The notes beneath the pieces were generated by a model that was given only the letters and a program-made list of their open reading frames with translations, ran no database searches and was not told where the DNA came from. A stretch of 64,000 bases of DNA, taken from contig NZ_FQZU01000028.1 in the NCBI RefSeq assembly GCF_900142135.1, positions 1 through 64,000 of the forward strand. Direction: 5' to 3'. The position numbers and the translations under genes are program-made. The stretch is from Desulfatibacillum alkenivorans DSM 16219 (GTDB lineage Bacteria; Desulfobacterota; Desulfobacteria; Desulfobacterales; Desulfatibacillaceae). Of the stretch, positions 1 to 7,978 are shown in pieces. The number at the start of each line of letters is the position of its first letter. Within the stretch, counting starts at the first letter, position 1.

Positions 1-186
1 AAACCGAGCGCCCGGCCGCCTGCCCCGGCAGGCGCGGCTCCGACGCAGGAAGGGCAAGCCCCATTCTCGCCGCGCCGCCGGGTCGGCGGCCCGAGGAGCT
101 CTATCGGTTTTTGGATCAAGGGCCGGGTTTTTTCCGTCCAGAACCCGATGGGTGACTGGTGCAGCAGCAAAACCGCTGACACATAA
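1..186 (+). CDS. 3' end of an unidentified reading frame (partial)
   Basis: The first frame is open from base 1 to a TAA at 184-186, giving 61 residues with no start inside the window. The visible part is rich in Pro, Ala and Arg and ends with a more protein-like stretch containing GFWIKGRVFSVQNPMGDWC. I do not recognise it. In GC-rich DNA an open run of this length can occur by chance, so this is only a candidate C-terminus of a gene that begins upstream. Confidence 0.3.
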   Translation, partial: KPSARPPAPAGAAPTQEGQAPFSPRRRVGGPRSSIGFWIKGRVFSVQNPMGDWCSSKTADT

Positions 187-451
187 GAACGGATACATCC
201 CAGGCGAATCAAGAGTCCGGGCGGTTATGCAACTCCGGAGGGCAAGAAAACAGAGTTTCGTTGCCACAGGTAGAGTGTTTTTTCTTGACCTCCGCCTCTA
301 ATGGGTGACCCCATTTTGCACTACCAGCCTTTCAGTCATTCCCAAAAGTTAAAGAAAGTGTTGACGCCAGGGTTTAGGGAGAGGGATGATGATGGGCGGA
401 GGATCCCCCTTGGCAGCCCCATTAAGCAAAAGAATCAAGAAAGGCGACCCC

Positions 452-1456
452 ATGAAAACAAAATTGACCGAAATGTTGGGAATCAAATATCCGATCGTCT
501 GCGGCGGCATGATGCGCCTGGCATACCCGCCCCTGTGCGCGGCCATATCCAACGCCGGAGGCCTGGGCAACCTTACGGCCGCCATGTACAAGGACAAAAA
601 GGACTTCACGGCGGCCATCCGCCAGGTGCGGGAACTGACGGACAAGCCCTTTATGGTGAACGTCACCCTGCTGCCGAGCATCGGCATAGACAACAAACAG
701 TATCACGCCTATTTTGAGGCGTGCGCGGAAGAAAAGGTCACGGTCATGGAGATCGCCGGCGCCCCTCTGAATCGCTTCGAGGACGGCGTGTGGTTTAAGC
801 TGCTGAAAGACGCCGGAGTCAAGATATTCCACAAGGCCGGCTCGGTGCGGCATGGCAAGCACGCTGCCAAAGCAGGATATGACGGAGTCATCGCCGCAGG
901 CGTGGAGGAAGGCGGCCACCCCTTGAACGAAAACGTGGCCACCACGGTCCTGACTCCGCGCATGGCCGAAGAGGTGGACGTCCCCGTAATTACGGCCGGC
1001 GGCATGGTGAACGGCCGAAGCCTGGCCGCCGCCCTCTGCCTGGGCGCCGACGGCATCCTTATGGCCACGCGCTTTGTGGCGACCAAAGAATGCCAGGTGC
1101 ACGAAAAGGTCTATCAGGAATTGATCAACCGCCAGGAAAACGACACCGTCCTGTACGGGAACTCCATCGGGCTTCAGGGGCGGGCTCTCATGAATGAATC
1201 CATCGCCAAGGTCCTGGAAATCGAAGCCAGGGGCGGAGGGCTTGAGGAAATCCTGCCCCACATTTCGGGCATTTATGGAGACGACATCTGGCAGGAAGGC
1301 AAAATGGACACCGGCCTCATCCCCGTTGGCCAATCCATCGGCCTGATTCACGAAGTGCTTACCTGCAAGGAGCTGCTGGACGGTATGGTTGCTGAAGCCA
1401 AGGAAATCATGACAAAAAACCTAACCGCGTTTGATGAAAGGAATGACGGAGAATAG
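452..1456 (+). CDS. Nitronate monooxygenase / 2-nitropropane dioxygenase family FMN enzyme
   Basis: This encodes 334 residues of a TIM-barrel flavoprotein of the nitronate monooxygenase family, which also includes FabK-type enoyl-ACP reductases. The N-terminal IKYPIVCGGMMRLAYPP, the central AAGVEEGGH with the His typical of the nitronate oxidising site, and the phosphate-binding ITAGGMVNGRSLAAALCLGA followed by GILMATRF are characteristic. The ATG at 452 is chosen because AGAAAGGCG lies just upstream and the conserved barrel starts right after it; an in-frame ATG at 386 would add a non-conserved, basic leader. The gene stands alone. Members of this family differ in substrate (nitronates, enoyl thioesters, other oxidations), so the reaction is not fixed by sequence alone. 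Confidence 0.85.
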   Translation: MKTKLTEMLGIKYPIVCGGMMRLAYPPLCAAISNAGGLGNLTAAMYKDKKDFTAAIRQVRELTDKPFMVNVTLLPSIGIDNKQYHAYFEACAEEKVTVMEIAGAPLNRFEDGVWFKLLKDAGVKIFHKAGSVRHGKHAAKAGYDGVIAAGVEEGGHPLNENVATTVLTPRMAEEVDVPVITAGGMVNGRSLAAALCLGADGILMATRFVATKECQVHEKVYQELINRQENDTVLYGNSIGLQGRALMNESIAKVLEIEARGGGLEEILPHISGIYGDDIWQEGKMDTGLIPVGQSIGLIHEVLTCKELLDGMVAEAKEIMTKNLTAFDERNDGE

Positions 1457-2249
1457 GAGCCTTTAACGCCTTACCGGTAAAGGGTAATCAACAGGGTTTC
1501 GAGCGGCCCAGGCTGCGACAATATGCCGCACGTATTGCTTTTGTAACACAAGAAGCGACCGGGTAAATCATTTGACATTGAGGCAGGCGGGCGTTGTTTG
1601 GCGTAAGTGAAGGGCTTTCCGTTCCATAACACTTGCAGCGTTCCGGGCGCACGCCGATTTTTGCGTTGGGTTTCGCAAGCTCAACCCAACCTACGTCGCG
1701 ATTGCTGAGGCGTAGGTTGGGTTAAGAAGTCCGGCTATGAGTTTCTCCCTGATTAAAATGAAGATGGACTTCAAACCCAACATCAACCAGCCAGGGAAAA
1801 ACAATAGCCCTTAAACTGCCCCCGTATGCATTCCTTCGCTGGAAAACAGCGTAGCACCAAGGCAAGGAGAACTCGCAGCGCCCGGGTGTTTTTTGAAGTC
1901 GAAAAAGACTGTTTAAAGCCCAGCAAACAAATTTCCGTCCCCGAAATCGGGCTTGCCCGCAACATTCCTCATCAAGGCTTGGCGGCAACCATTTTTCATC
2001 GCCCCCGCAAAAAGCGCTTGATCCCTCCATATGGAATAGGTAATAATTAAATATCGTTCATATTCGAGCTCGTTTAAGGAGCTGTTTTTCCCGCAATCGG
2101 GCCGCGGCGGACATCTTTTGAAGCGGCCCGCAAAACGGCGTAAAACCAGGCGACGCGTTTTTTCCATTCTCCACCCTGTTTCCACGCCTTCATTCTGCAC
2201 GCGCTTGCTTGATGACTGGAATCCACCCATAGCCAAAAAGGCCTCGGCC
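1457..2249. other. Gene-free stretch with a palindromic repeat
   Basis: About 790 bases separate the flavoenzyme from the RND transporter gene. The only clear structure is the GTAGGTTGGGTT palindrome described separately. Short open frames run on both strands (for example 1826-2050 plus and 1722-2030 minus), but none has a ribosome binding site or recognisable domain. An in-frame upstream ATG at 2118 for the next gene encodes a basic, non-conserved leader and is not used here. Confidence 0.5.
1664..1723. repeat. Inverted repeat of the GTAGGTTGGGTT type
   Basis: AACCCAACCTACG at 1683-1695 pairs perfectly with CGTAGGTTGGGTT at 1711-1723 (13 bp, 15-base loop). The 5' arm is itself part of a smaller palindrome, CGTTGGGTTTCGCAAGC plus TCAACCCAAC. 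Sequences of this kind are common interspersed palindromes in bacterial intergenic DNA. No transposase is nearby. Confidence 0.7.
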
Positions 2250-5200
2250 ATGAAACTGCACCGATTCATCGCCTATGACCCTATTTTGGAAGGCATCCTC
2301 AAGGCGCCCAAGGTGACCCTGACGGCGGTGATGGTGGTAACCGTTATTCTGGGCCTGGGCTTGTTTCGCCTTCAATTAAAGACATCCCTCCACGACCTTG
2401 TGATTCGCGACTTGCCTGAAACCGCCTACTACGAGGAGACGACCAAAATATTCGGCGAGCAACAGGTCATCCAGGTGGTTGCCAAAGGGAAAAACGTCCT
2501 GGCGCCCGAGACCTTCGCCCATTTGGAACGGCTGGACAAACGATTGTCCCAAATTCCGGGCGTGGAAAGAACCATCTCCCAGCCCTCGGCCCTGCGGGAA
2601 ATGGCGGCGACGGGCATGACCCTGGATAAATTTCGGGACATCATCGGCCCGGTGAAGCTGTTTGATTCCCAATTGATAAGCCGGGATCAAAAGGTTGCGG
2701 GCCTGACCCTGGTGTTGGACGACTCCCGAAATCCTGAGGAGTTGGTGGACCGGGTTACGGCCATTTTAAAAGACGAGGAAAACGGCCTGTCCCTGTATTC
2801 CGTGGGCATGCCCAACGTGTCCCTGGCTTTGGGCCGGTACACCCAACAGGATTTTTTCCGGCTTCCGCCCATCACTTACGGGGTGATCGCCGTCCTGCTG
2901 CTGATTTTGTTTAGAAGCGTGCAAGGTGTGCTCTTCCCCCTTTCCAGCATTACCCTGGCCCTGGTCTGGACCATCGGGCTCATGGGCTGGACCGGCACGG
3001 CCTTGTCCATGCTCACCATGATCACGCCGGTTTTCCTGATCGCCGTGGGCACGGCTTATTGCCTGCATTTTGTTACGGCCTACACCCGTGCCGTTGAGGC
3101 GGGTTGTACAGCCGAGGAAGCCGCCCGAAGGGTTTGCGGCGACCTGCGCCTGCCTACCTCCCTCGCCGTGGGGACCACCATCATAGGCCTGGGCTCCCTA
3201 GTGGTGAACCGCATTGACGCCATTCGCGATTTCGCCTTGTTCTCCTGCGTGGGCATGTTTTTTCTGCTGATCATCCTTTTAACCTGGCTGCCGGCCCTGA
3301 TTGCAGCCTATCCGTCCCCCGAGACCTCCCAGCGGGAACGAAAAAAGGACTTGATCGACCATTTTTTACAGGGCGTCATCCACCTGAACCTGCATCATCA
3401 AAAAAAGCTGTTCGCCTTTTTCATCATCATAGCCGTAGCGGGTCTGATCGGCATATTCAAAATTCGGGTGGAAACCAATCCCTGCCGGTATTTCCGGGCC
3501 GACGCCCCGGTGCTGCAAAATTTTCACGCCGTATACAGAGACTTGTGCGGCAGCTTTCCGGTCAACGTGGTGGTGCAGACGGACGTCCCGGATTTTTTTG
3601 AAGATCCGGAAAACCTGGCCAAACTGGCCGGTCTGTCCGACGCTTTGGTCGGCCTGGACAAGGTGGACAAGGCCGTTTCCGTGGCCGACTACCTGCGTCT
3701 GGCCCATTACGCCTCCAACCAATACGCGGGCGACGCCTACGTGCTGCCGGATCAAGGCTATATGGTGCGTATGGACATAAACACCATGAAGACCATGATC
3801 GGCGGCGAGACCCTGGCCCGGTTCGTCACCCAGGATTTCTCGTCAGCCAATATTTTGCTGCTGACTCATATTTCCGGCTCCAGCGACTTCTTGAACGGCA
3901 AACGCGACATGGAGGAAATCTGCCGCCAATTCTTCGGACCGGAGGCGGTCTGCCGCGCAACCGGATTCGGGATCGTGATTTCCGCAACCAGCGATCTGGT
4001 CACCCAGGGCCAGGTGAAAAGCCTGTCCATCACCATGGTTCTGGTTTTCGGCATGATGTTCCTGCTGTTTCTGTCCTTCAAGGCAGGGGCGACGGCCATC
4101 CTGCCCAACATGTTTCCCATTATCATGAACTTCGGACTCATGGGCTGGATGGGCGTGGAATTGTCCCTGGTCACCAGCCTCATCGCCAGCATCGCCATCG
4201 GCCTGGCCGTGGACGACACCATTCACTACCTGTTTCATTACAACGACGAGTTCAAAAAAGACCTGGACGAAAAACGCGCCCTGGCCGAGACCCTGGCGAC
4301 CATCGGCCGGCCCATCGTGTTCACCACATTGACCATCGGCCTGGGCTTTTTCGTGCTGGTGTTCTCGGGATTTAGGCCCACGGCCCTGTTCGGCGTCATG
4401 ATGGTTCTGACCATGATGGCCGCGCTTGTGGGCGACCTGATCCTGCTGCCAACCCTCATGCTCCATGTACCCATCGTCACCCTGTGGGACGTCATCAGGC
4501 TGCGCATGGGCCGCACACCGGACCAGGGCATGCCCATCTTCAAAGGGCTCAGCCGCCATCAGATTCATTACGTGCTCCTGGCCGGGAGCCTGCGCAACAT
4601 GGCGCCCGGCGAGATTCTTTTTCGCAAGGGAGACCCCAGCGCGTCCATGTACGCCATCCTTTCCGGCAATATGGAAGTGCTGGACAGCGGACAGGCCGGG
4701 GAAACCACGTCCTTCCGCAAACGCATGCACGTGGCTCTGCTTCCCGCCGGGGAAATCGTGGGGGAAATGGGGCTGGTGCGCAAGGCGCCCCGGTCCGCCA
4801 CGGTGGTTGCCGGAACAGGCGTGGAAGTCCTGGAAATCAGCCGCAAGATGATCCAGCGTCTCCAATGGCTGTACCCCCCCGCCGCCTACAGGTTGTGCTT
4901 CAACCTCATGGGAATCCTGGCCGACCGCCTGGAGGCCACCACCCACAGCCTTGCCAAGGCCGGCCTGTTGGACGACGCCACCGGCCTGCCAGGGCAGGAC
5001 GCCTTCCTCATGGAGCTTTCCAAGGAAGGGGAGCGGTCCAAGCGATTCGGGTATCAGGTGGGCGTGGGAATCTTGGAATTGCAGGAGCCGGAGCAGGCGC
5101 CCGCCTCCGTGGACCTGGCGGATCAAATGCTGGAAAAAACAGGAAGGCTTCTCACCAAAATGCTGCCTAAGCACGCAGTCCTGGCCCGCCTGGACGACCG

Positions 5201-5447
5201 CCAGTTCGGCGTGCTGGTCTCGGACCGGGACGAGTGCACTCTGGAAGGCGCGTGCCAGGACATGTTCACGGCGGTGAAGGAGGCCTGCGAGGCCGGAGTC
5301 TCGGGCTGGCGCCCGGGCGTGGCCATGGGCTTTGTCGTGTCCGGAGATACAGGGGCGGGCTCGGGGGGCGGCTTGCTCTTCAAAGCCCTGGACGCCCTGA
5401 AATCCGGCAAAGCCAACGGCGGCAAACCCTTTATTCAAAAGATATAA
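2250..5447 (+). CDS. RND/MMPL-type exporter fused to cyclic-nucleotide-binding and degenerate GGDEF domains
   Basis: The 1,065-residue product begins with a COG1033-type RND exporter: a first membrane helix near residues 20-45, a periplasmic loop, a membrane bundle, and a second copy of the same arrangement. The second bundle holds SIAIGLAVDDTIHYLF (D near 655), where the conserved acidic residues of the family lie. From about 775 to 900 there is a CNMP-binding fold, with GEIVGEMGLVRKAPRSATVV (about 834-853) matching the phosphate-binding cassette including its Arg. From about 908, LLDDATGLPGQDAFL opens a GGDEF fold, but the signature position reads LDDRQFGVLV (about 981), so cyclase activity is unlikely. 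ATG 2250 is chosen over 2118 because it follows AAAAAGG and starts a normal N-terminus. The cargo is unknown; relatives move lipids or hopanoids. Confidence 0.85.
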   Translation: MKLHRFIAYDPILEGILKAPKVTLTAVMVVTVILGLGLFRLQLKTSLHDLVIRDLPETAYYEETTKIFGEQQVIQVVAKGKNVLAPETFAHLERLDKRLSQIPGVERTISQPSALREMAATGMTLDKFRDIIGPVKLFDSQLISRDQKVAGLTLVLDDSRNPEELVDRVTAILKDEENGLSLYSVGMPNVSLALGRYTQQDFFRLPPITYGVIAVLLLILFRSVQGVLFPLSSITLALVWTIGLMGWTGTALSMLTMITPVFLIAVGTAYCLHFVTAYTRAVEAGCTAEEAARRVCGDLRLPTSLAVGTTIIGLGSLVVNRIDAIRDFALFSCVGMFFLLIILLTWLPALIAAYPSPETSQRERKKDLIDHFLQGVIHLNLHHQKKLFAFFIIIAVAGLIGIFKIRVETNPCRYFRADAPVLQNFHAVYRDLCGSFPVNVVVQTDVPDFFEDPENLAKLAGLSDALVGLDKVDKAVSVADYLRLAHYASNQYAGDAYVLPDQGYMVRMDINTMKTMIGGETLARFVTQDFSSANILLLTHISGSSDFLNGKRDMEEICRQFFGPEAVCRATGFGIVISATSDLVTQGQVKSLSITMVLVFGMMFLLFLSFKAGATAILPNMFPIIMNFGLMGWMGVELSLVTSLIASIAIGLAVDDTIHYLFHYNDEFKKDLDEKRALAETLATIGRPIVFTTLTIGLGFFVLVFSGFRPTALFGVMMVLTMMAALVGDLILLPTLMLHVPIVTLWDVIRLRMGRTPDQGMPIFKGLSRHQIHYVLLAGSLRNMAPGEILFRKGDPSASMYAILSGNMEVLDSGQAGETTSFRKRMHVALLPAGEIVGEMGLVRKAPRSATVVAGTGVEVLEISRKMIQRLQWLYPPAAYRLCFNLMGILADRLEATTHSLAKAGLLDDATGLPGQDAFLMELSKEGERSKRFGYQVGVGILELQEPEQAPASVDLADQMLEKTGRLLTKMLPKHAVLARLDDRQFGVLVSDRDECTLEGACQDMFTAVKEACEAGVSGWRPGVAMGFVVSGDTGAGSGGGLLFKALDALKSGKANGGKPFIQKI

Positions 5448-5626
5448 AATAAGAATTCTTCCACTCTATTCTTTCCACTTACAAGAAACTTGCCTTATCG
5501 CCCTTTAATTATGCTCACCCTGCTGCATGGCCTCTTTTTTGACAAATATCATACAGACAAGGCCGATCAAGTATGGTACGGAAATCCCCGGTTAAACTTG
5601 CGGGAGACATTTTAAGGAGGCAAAAA

Positions 5627-6037
5627 ATGAAGAAAAAGGAATATCGCAAGCTGGTATCCACATGCATAACCTTCGCCTTTGCGGGCGTTGCCTTGACAGG
5701 GCTGATCGCCGTGTTTGGAGTTCGGGGAAAATGGATGGACATCCACCTGATGTTCGGCCTGTTTTTCCTGGTCGCGGCGGGATTGCACGTGCAAATCAAC
5801 TGGCCGATTTTAATGAAGCATCTTCAGTCCGGCCCTAAAAACGCCAACACCATGCTTACGCCCATGACCATTGCCGCGGTCATTTCGGTAATCATGCTGC
5901 TAATCGGTCTGATAAGCACGCCTTCCAAGGCGTTCCGGGATTTTGACGATCGCCCCCATTACGGTCAGGCGGAAAAATCAAACCTGGCCCAGTCCGGAAG
6001 TTGGAAGCTAGGCCAGGGTTATAGAAGATCCAATTAG
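5627..6037 (+). CDS. DUF4405-like small membrane protein
   Basis: This is a 136-residue membrane protein with three hydrophobic segments: about 12-32, a segment holding DIHLMFGLFFLVAAGLHVQI, and one near 85-105. The spaced histidines in the second segment (IHLMFG and LHVQINW) resemble the DUF4405 / cytochrome b561-like fold in which histidines ligate haem; haem binding is an inference. ATG 5627 follows TTAAGGAGGC, a strong ribosome binding site, so it is preferred over the in-frame codon at 5573. The C-terminus is polar (DFDDRPHYGQ) and probably cytoplasmic or periplasmic tail. It sits alone between the RND fusion and a convergent peptidase gene and could be an electron-transfer anchor, but no redox partner is adjacent. 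Confidence 0.65.
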   Translation: MKKKEYRKLVSTCITFAFAGVALTGLIAVFGVRGKWMDIHLMFGLFFLVAAGLHVQINWPILMKHLQSGPKNANTMLTPMTIAAVISVIMLLIGLISTPSKAFRDFDDRPHYGQAEKSNLAQSGSWKLGQGYRRSN

Positions 6038-6054
6038 GTTGGAATCCGAATGGC

Positions 6055-7155
6055 TCAGGGCGTCCAGAATTGCCCGATGCTATTCAGCACCTGCACGCCG
6101 TCCTCGGTGACGGCGGCCATATTTTCCAGGCGAACCCCTCCCCAGTGGGGAATGTAAATTCCCGGCTCCACTGTGAAAACCATGCCGGGTTGGAGTTCCA
6201 CGCTGGCCAGGGGGCTCACCCTGGGCGCCTCGTGCACGGCCAGGCCTACGCCGTGGCCCAGGCCGTGGCCGAACTTTCCGCCGTATCCCGCCTCTTCGAT
6301 ATGCTTGCGGGCGATATTGTCCACGTCCCGGGAGTTGATCCCCGGCCTCACCGCCTGGGTCGCCATGGTTTGCGCTTCCAAAACGGTTTGAAAAATCTTC
6401 TTCATCTCGTCGTCCTTGGGAGCGCCCAGGACCGTGGTGCGGGAAATATCAGAGCAATACCCGTCTTTTTTACATCCCCAGTCAAAAAGCAAAAACTCCC
6501 CTTCGCGGACTTCGCGGTCCGAAACCCCGTGGTGAGGCAAGGCGCTGTTGGGGCCTGAGGCCACAATGCTGGGAAAGGCCAGGCTGTCGCCGCCTGCGCT
6601 CCGCATGGCCTTCTCCAATTCCCAGGCCAGGGCTTTTTCGGTCATGCCGGGCTGAATTGTAGGCATAAGATCAGTCAGCGCCTGCTCGGAAATGGCCAGG
6701 GCTTTTTGCATGGCGTCGATTTCCGACTGATCCTTGATGACCCGCATCTGCTCCACCACGTCCAAGGCGGGAACCATTTCAACATGGCATTGAGCGTCGT
6801 CCAGGGACTCGACGATTTTTTGGTAAATCAGATAAGACAGGCGAATTTGTTCAAAGCCCAGTTTTTTGGTTTCGAACATGCCCATGATTTCGGGCATGGC
6901 CTTTGCCAGCCCTTTTTCATAGGTGTAGACTTGGCAATGGGGGCACTCGTTTTCAGCCTGGGTGGTGTAACGGGAGTCCGTCGCCAGCAGGACCTTATCC
7001 TGGTTGACGAACAGGCAGCCGGAGGACTCGTCGAACTGGGAGTCCTCTCCTGTGAAGCCGGAAAGGTACCGCCTGTTTTCTTCGACCATCACCATAAAAG
7101 TATCAAAAGGCTGGCCGGCCAACAGCTTTCTCAGGGTTTCAATTCTTTTTTCCAT
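6055..7155 (-). CDS. M24 family metallopeptidase, Xaa-Pro aminopeptidase-like
   Basis: The 366-residue protein has the creatinase-like N-terminal domain (about 1-130) and the pita-bread M24 catalytic domain. The five metal ligands are visible: FDWGCKKDGYCSDISR supplies two Asp, GHGLGHGVGLAVHE the His, FTVEPGIY a Glu and VRLENM the last Glu. Family members remove an N-terminal residue next to proline in the cytoplasm. Its start codon lies inside the 3' end of the ParA gene (17-base overlap), which suggests translational coupling in a GTPase-ParA-peptidase unit. It is distinct from the second M24 protein at 21525-22694. Why it would be co-transcribed with ParA is unclear. Confidence 0.88.
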   Translation of the reverse strand: MEKRIETLRKLLAGQPFDTFMVMVEENRRYLSGFTGEDSQFDESSGCLFVNQDKVLLATDSRYTTQAENECPHCQVYTYEKGLAKAMPEIMGMFETKKLGFEQIRLSYLIYQKIVESLDDAQCHVEMVPALDVVEQMRVIKDQSEIDAMQKALAISEQALTDLMPTIQPGMTEKALAWELEKAMRSAGGDSLAFPSIVASGPNSALPHHGVSDREVREGEFLLFDWGCKKDGYCSDISRTTVLGAPKDDEMKKIFQTVLEAQTMATQAVRPGINSRDVDNIARKHIEEAGYGGKFGHGLGHGVGLAVHEAPRVSPLASVELQPGMVFTVEPGIYIPHWGGVRLENMAAVTEDGVQVLNSIGQFWTP

Positions 7156-7936
7156 TGCCGCGTTTTAACAACTCCTTGGCGAGATTAGTGTAGTCCAGGG
7201 CTCCATAACTCCTTGAACGGAAAAAGACAACCGGTTTTTGCTTCCAGGCGCTTTCCGCGATGGTGGCGTTGGACCGGATGACCGTGTCGAATATCTTGCC
7301 CTCAAAGCGTTCATCGGCTTGCAGCAATTCCATGATGCCCCGGCTGACCCGGGTGCGCGGATCGTAAAAAGTGGGAACCAGCCCGGTGACGTCAAGGTCC
7401 GGGTTGATGTTTTCGCGAACCAATTCGATGGTGTCCAAAAGGTCGTCCAGGGCTTTTAAGGCGTAAGGATGGGTCTGGCAGGGGATGAGCACCTCCTTGG
7501 CGAAGGTGAACACGTTGATGGTCAACAGCGACAGGCTGGGCGGCGTATCCAGCAGGATGAAGTCGTACTCCTTTTCCAGGGGGCGCAGGCGTTTAAGCCG
7601 ATTTTCCCTGCCCGGCTGATCCATCAACTCGGCTTCGGCGCCCGCCAAATCCACGTGGGACGGCACAAGCCCCAGGCCGGCCCATTTTGTGGCGATCACC
7701 GCGTCCGCCGGGTCCAGGTCGTCGTCGCCCACCATGACCTCATAGGTGGTGAGGGCGTCCTCGTCCAATTCCACGCCCAATCCATGGGTGGCGTTGAACT
7801 GGGGATCCATGTCCACGATCAAAACCTTTTTGTCCTGCTTGGAAAGGGCCGCTCCCAGGTTGATGACCGTCGCCGTTTTGCCCACACCGCCCTTCTCGTT
7901 GACCACTGCAATGACTCGAGCCTGCTGTGCACTCAT
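7139..7936 (-). CDS. Orphan ParA/Soj-family ATPase
   Basis: The 265-residue protein has the deviant Walker A motif NEKGGVGKTATVINLG near the N-terminus, the A' motif VDMDPQ and the Walker B region FILLDTPPSLSLL, as in chromosomal ParA/Soj and MinD-like ATPases that form ATP-dependent dimers on DNA or membranes. There is no N-terminal helix-turn-helix and no ParB gene or obvious parS cluster nearby, so it is probably not the chromosome-partition ParA. ATG 7936 follows GAGGGGGTCG. It lies 42 bases after the dynamin-like GTPase gene and overlaps the peptidase gene. A role in positioning the GTPase or another cargo is possible but inferred only from neighbourhood. Confidence 0.85.
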   Translation of the reverse strand: MSAQQARVIAVVNEKGGVGKTATVINLGAALSKQDKKVLIVDMDPQFNATHGLGVELDEDALTTYEVMVGDDDLDPADAVIATKWAGLGLVPSHVDLAGAEAELMDQPGRENRLKRLRPLEKEYDFILLDTPPSLSLLTINVFTFAKEVLIPCQTHPYALKALDDLLDTIELVRENINPDLDVTGLVPTFYDPRTRVSRGIMELLQADERFEGKIFDTVIRSNATIAESAWKQKPVVFFRSRSYGALDYTNLAKELLKRGNGKKN

Positions 7937-7978
7937 ATTCGACCCCCTCGTTCTAAAAAGTTAAACATCATGTACAAT

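Noticed and set aside
1826-2050. Possible small gene upstream of the RND fusion
   Set aside because: No ribosome binding site, no recognisable domain, and overlapping open frames on the other strand.
7139-7936. Chromosomal partition ParA or origin-linked locus
   Set aside because: No ParB gene, no recognisable parS sites, no dnaA, rsmG or mnmG nearby.
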